Part shown: positions 15,056 through 16,681 of the stretch, in pieces | Position numbering within the stretch: the first letter of the stretch is position 1 | How the letters are laid out: each line of letters opens with the position of its first letter | Assembly: GCA_019420085.1 (NCBI GenBank) | Contig: JAHZHV010000167.1 | Coordinates: 1-16,681 of the forward strand | Length of the DNA: 16,681 nt | Reading direction: 5' to 3' | Source of the DNA: Christensenella sp. | GTDB lineage: Bacteria > Bacillota > Clostridia > Christensenellales > Maliibacteriaceae | The notes under the pieces: generated by a model | Databases searched by the model: none | What the model was told of the DNA's origin: nothing | The model's input: only the letters and a program-made list of their open reading frames with translations | Translations under genes and position numbers: made by a program

Positions 15056-15112
15056 TTTTTCTTGTCCTGCGGCAGACGGATATGACAGCACGAAAGCAGA
15101 GGAGGGAATTTG

Positions 15113-15988
15113 ATGGAATTGCGGGTATTGCAGTATTTTCTTGCTGTTGCACAGGAACAAAATATTACACGAGCAGCAGAACAGCTTCATTTAACACAGC
15201 CAACCCTTTCAAGACAGTTGATGCAGTTGGAGCAGGAACTTGGAACAAAATTATTTCATCGTGGCCGCCATTGTGTGACACTGACACAGGAGGGGATGCT
15301 GCTGCGTCGCCGTGCACAGGAAATTGTAGACCTTGCGCAGCGGACGCGGCAGGAGTTTTGCAGTGATGGGCCGCTGCGCGGCGAGGTTGCAGTTGGAAGC
15401 GGCGATCTGGAATCAATGGCATGGCTTGCGAAAATACTGGCATCGTTTCAGGCGCAGCACTCACAGGTGACCTATCAAATTTACAGCGGTAATTCAGACA
15501 GCATTCTGGAGCGAATTGAGCGTGGTGTACTGGATTTTGGGCTGTTGCTGGAACCGATTCATGTAGATAAATACGATTGGGTTACGCTCCCTGTTCAGGA
15601 AAAGTGGGGTATCCTTGTTCATCAGCAGGATCCTCTGGCACAAAAACAAAGCGTATGTGCACGCGATCTTGCAGGTGTTCCGCTGATTATAAGTCGCCGG
15701 CAGAGTGTTCAGACGCAGATTGCAAAATGGTTTGGAATGTATGAGCCGCAGATGCGGGTTGTTGCCTGCGGAAACCTGCCCTATAATATGGCGCTTCTGG
15801 TAGCGCAACATATGGGTGCTTTTGTAACGATCCAATTGCGCTGCGATTATCAGGATCTTCGGTTTGTTCCGCTGTCGCCGCCGCTTTTTTCCAAAACAAT
15901 GCTGGTATGGAAGAAAACTGCTATTTTTCCGCCGGCAACCCATGCGTTGATTGCGTATATTCAAAATATGCTTGCCATGAACCAGTGA
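15113..15988 (+). CDS. LysR-family transcriptional regulator
   Basis: A 291-residue regulator of normal LysR length. The N-terminal winged helix-turn-helix (about 1-60) reads LQYFLAVAQEQNITRAAEQL, then HLTQPTLSRQLMQLEQELG, with the family's ..LF.R.....LT.EG motif at 47-61. A periplasmic-binding-like effector domain follows (about 88-291). ATG 15113 is chosen because GGAGGG (15101-15106) precedes it; an in-frame TTG one codon earlier is less likely. It is divergent from the aldo/keto reductase gene, the classic arrangement in which a LysR protein activates its neighbour and represses itself. The effector is unknown. I saw no clear promoter of its own and no strong terminator after it; a short CCCG/CGGG hairpin at 16026-16036 has a poor T tail. 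Confidence 0.95.
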   Translation: MELRVLQYFLAVAQEQNITRAAEQLHLTQPTLSRQLMQLEQELGTKLFHRGRHCVTLTQEGMLLRRRAQEIVDLAQRTRQEFCSDGPLRGEVAVGSGDLESMAWLAKILASFQAQHSQVTYQIYSGNSDSILERIERGVLDFGLLLEPIHVDKYDWVTLPVQEKWGILVHQQDPLAQKQSVCARDLAGVPLIISRRQSVQTQIAKWFGMYEPQMRVVACGNLPYNMALLVAQHMGAFVTIQLRCDYQDLRFVPLSPPLFSKTMLVWKKTAIFPPATHALIAYIQNMLAMNQ

Positions 15989-16036
15989 AATTGTTGGCTT
16001 TCCTGCAATGTGTATGCAGCTGCTCCCGAAAACGGG

Positions 16037-16065
16037 TTGCCTTTGTTGTACGGATTGTCTATGAT
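16037..16065 (+). promoter_or_regulatory. Promoter of the NSS symporter gene
   Basis: TTGCCT (16037-16042) and TATGAT (16060-16065) are 17 bp apart. An A7 run and a small hairpin, GCGCCG-TTT-CGGTGC (16073-16087), follow in the leader just before the AGGAGG site. On the minus strand that hairpin plus T7 resembles a terminator, although no minus-strand gene ends there. Confidence 0.7.
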
Positions 16066-16103
16066 AAAAAAAGCGCCGTTTCGGTGCAAATGAGGAGGTT
16101 CGT

Positions 16104-16681
16104 ATGCAGAGGGAGAAACTGGGCAGCCGGCTGGGCTTTATTTTGCTTAGCGCCGGTTGTGCCATTGGAATTGGAAATGTTTGGAAATTTCCGTACATGG
16201 TTGGTCAAAATGGCGGGGGGATTTTTGTAATCTTTTACCTTGTCTTTTTGGCGTTGCTTGGCATTCCGGTTATGACGATGGAGTTTTCTGTTGGTCGTGC
16301 TGCACAGAAGAGTCCGGCGTGTATGTGCCGTGAATTGGAAAAGCCGGGCACGCATTGGCACTGGCATGGATATGCTGCCGTTGCGGGCAATTACATTTTG
16401 ATGATGTTTTACACCTGCGTCGGAGGCTGGATGCTGCAATATTTCATCAATACGGCACGCGGCTTGTTTGTGGGATTGTCTGCCGCCGATGTTGTGGAAC
16501 GGTATCAGCAGATGCTGGCCGATCCTGTGCTAATGACAGTCTATATGGCGATCATTGTCATCGTAGGCTTTGCTGTGTGTTCCATCGGACTGCAAAAGGG
16601 ATTGGAGCGCGTGACGAAGGTTATGATGTTGGCGCTGCTTGCGATTATGGTCGCACTGGCTGTCTACAGCGTTTGTCTGCC
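16104..16681 (+). CDS. Neurotransmitter:sodium symporter (NSS) family transporter, 3' end cut by window
   Basis: An open frame from ATG 16104 to the right edge gives 192 residues of a protein usually about 440-500 long. The first helix contains the NSS signature: LGFILLSAGCAIGIGNVWKF (about 9-28), then PYMVGQNGGGIF, whose unwound centre forms the sodium and substrate sites in LeuT. Further segments fit TM2 (IFYLVFLALLGIPVMTMEF), TM3 (NYILMMFYTCVGGWMLQYF) and later helices. Bacterial members import amino acids with sodium; which one cannot be told from this part. AGGAGG (16093-16098) lies 5 bp before the ATG, and a good promoter precedes it. It follows the LysR gene on the same strand, but own-promoter expression is likely. 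Confidence 0.93.
   Translation, partial: MQREKLGSRLGFILLSAGCAIGIGNVWKFPYMVGQNGGGIFVIFYLVFLALLGIPVMTMEFSVGRAAQKSPACMCRELEKPGTHWHWHGYAAVAGNYILMMFYTCVGGWMLQYFINTARGLFVGLSAADVVERYQQMLADPVLMTVYMAIIVIVGFAVCSIGLQKGLERVTKVMMLALLAIMVALAVYSVCL

Noticed and set aside
1..16681. CRISPR array, tRNA/rRNA, phage or insertion-sequence boundaries
   Set aside because: No regularly spaced repeats, tRNA-like cloverleaf, rRNA core or transposase/integrase motifs were recognised on either strand.

Overview
The window looks like chromosomal DNA of a Gram-positive anaerobe of the Clostridia (Bacillota). The supporting signs are strong AGGAGG-type ribosome binding sites, sigma-A-like promoters, T-tailed intrinsic terminators, an FMN riboswitch in front of an ECF-type riboflavin transporter, a Rex redox repressor and an NSS-family symporter. 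Base composition is near half GC by eye. I cannot name a genus. No tRNA, rRNA, CRISPR array, integrase or intact insertion sequence was seen.

Layout. (1) 1-2115, minus: an ABC-2-type exporter made of an ATPase and a translationally coupled multi-spanning permease that runs off the left edge. (2) 2266-3069, minus: an isolated single-domain sugar-type (CUT2/FrcA-like) ABC ATPase with no permease or binding protein beside it. (3) 3222-5208, plus: rex, divergent from (2), then an M29 metallo-aminopeptidase. (4) 5352-6260, minus: the riboflavin transporter subunit RibU under an FMN riboswitch with a terminator platform. (5) 6325-7323, minus: a Gfo/Idh/MocA oxidoreductase. (6) 7578-9128, plus: guaA. 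(7) 9221-9698: about 480 bases with no convincing gene but a terminator-like hairpin built on a 14-bp palindrome. (8) 9699-12832, plus: two overlapping genes that look like a VanG-type D-Ala-D-Ser ligase and a VanT-type membrane serine racemase. (9) 12971-13903, plus: an FkbM-type methyltransferase. (10) 13968-15988: a YajO-like aldo/keto reductase divergent from a LysR regulator. (11) 16104 to the right edge: a sodium-dependent NSS symporter.

The most notable content is the ligase-racemase pair. Read together, the racemase would make D-Ser and the ligase would join it to D-Ala, giving peptidoglycan precursors that bind vancomycin poorly. The ligase carries D240, F249 and R321 at the positions that, from memory, set D-Ser choice in VanG. 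No VanXY/VanX/VanY peptidase and no VanRS two-component system lie in the window, so this is either a minimal intrinsic set or a cluster whose other members are elsewhere. The other regulatory points of interest are a 14-bp pairing option between the FMN aptamer and its downstream linker, a LysR-type site placed well for activating the aldo/keto reductase, and an 18-bp palindrome in the rex leader.
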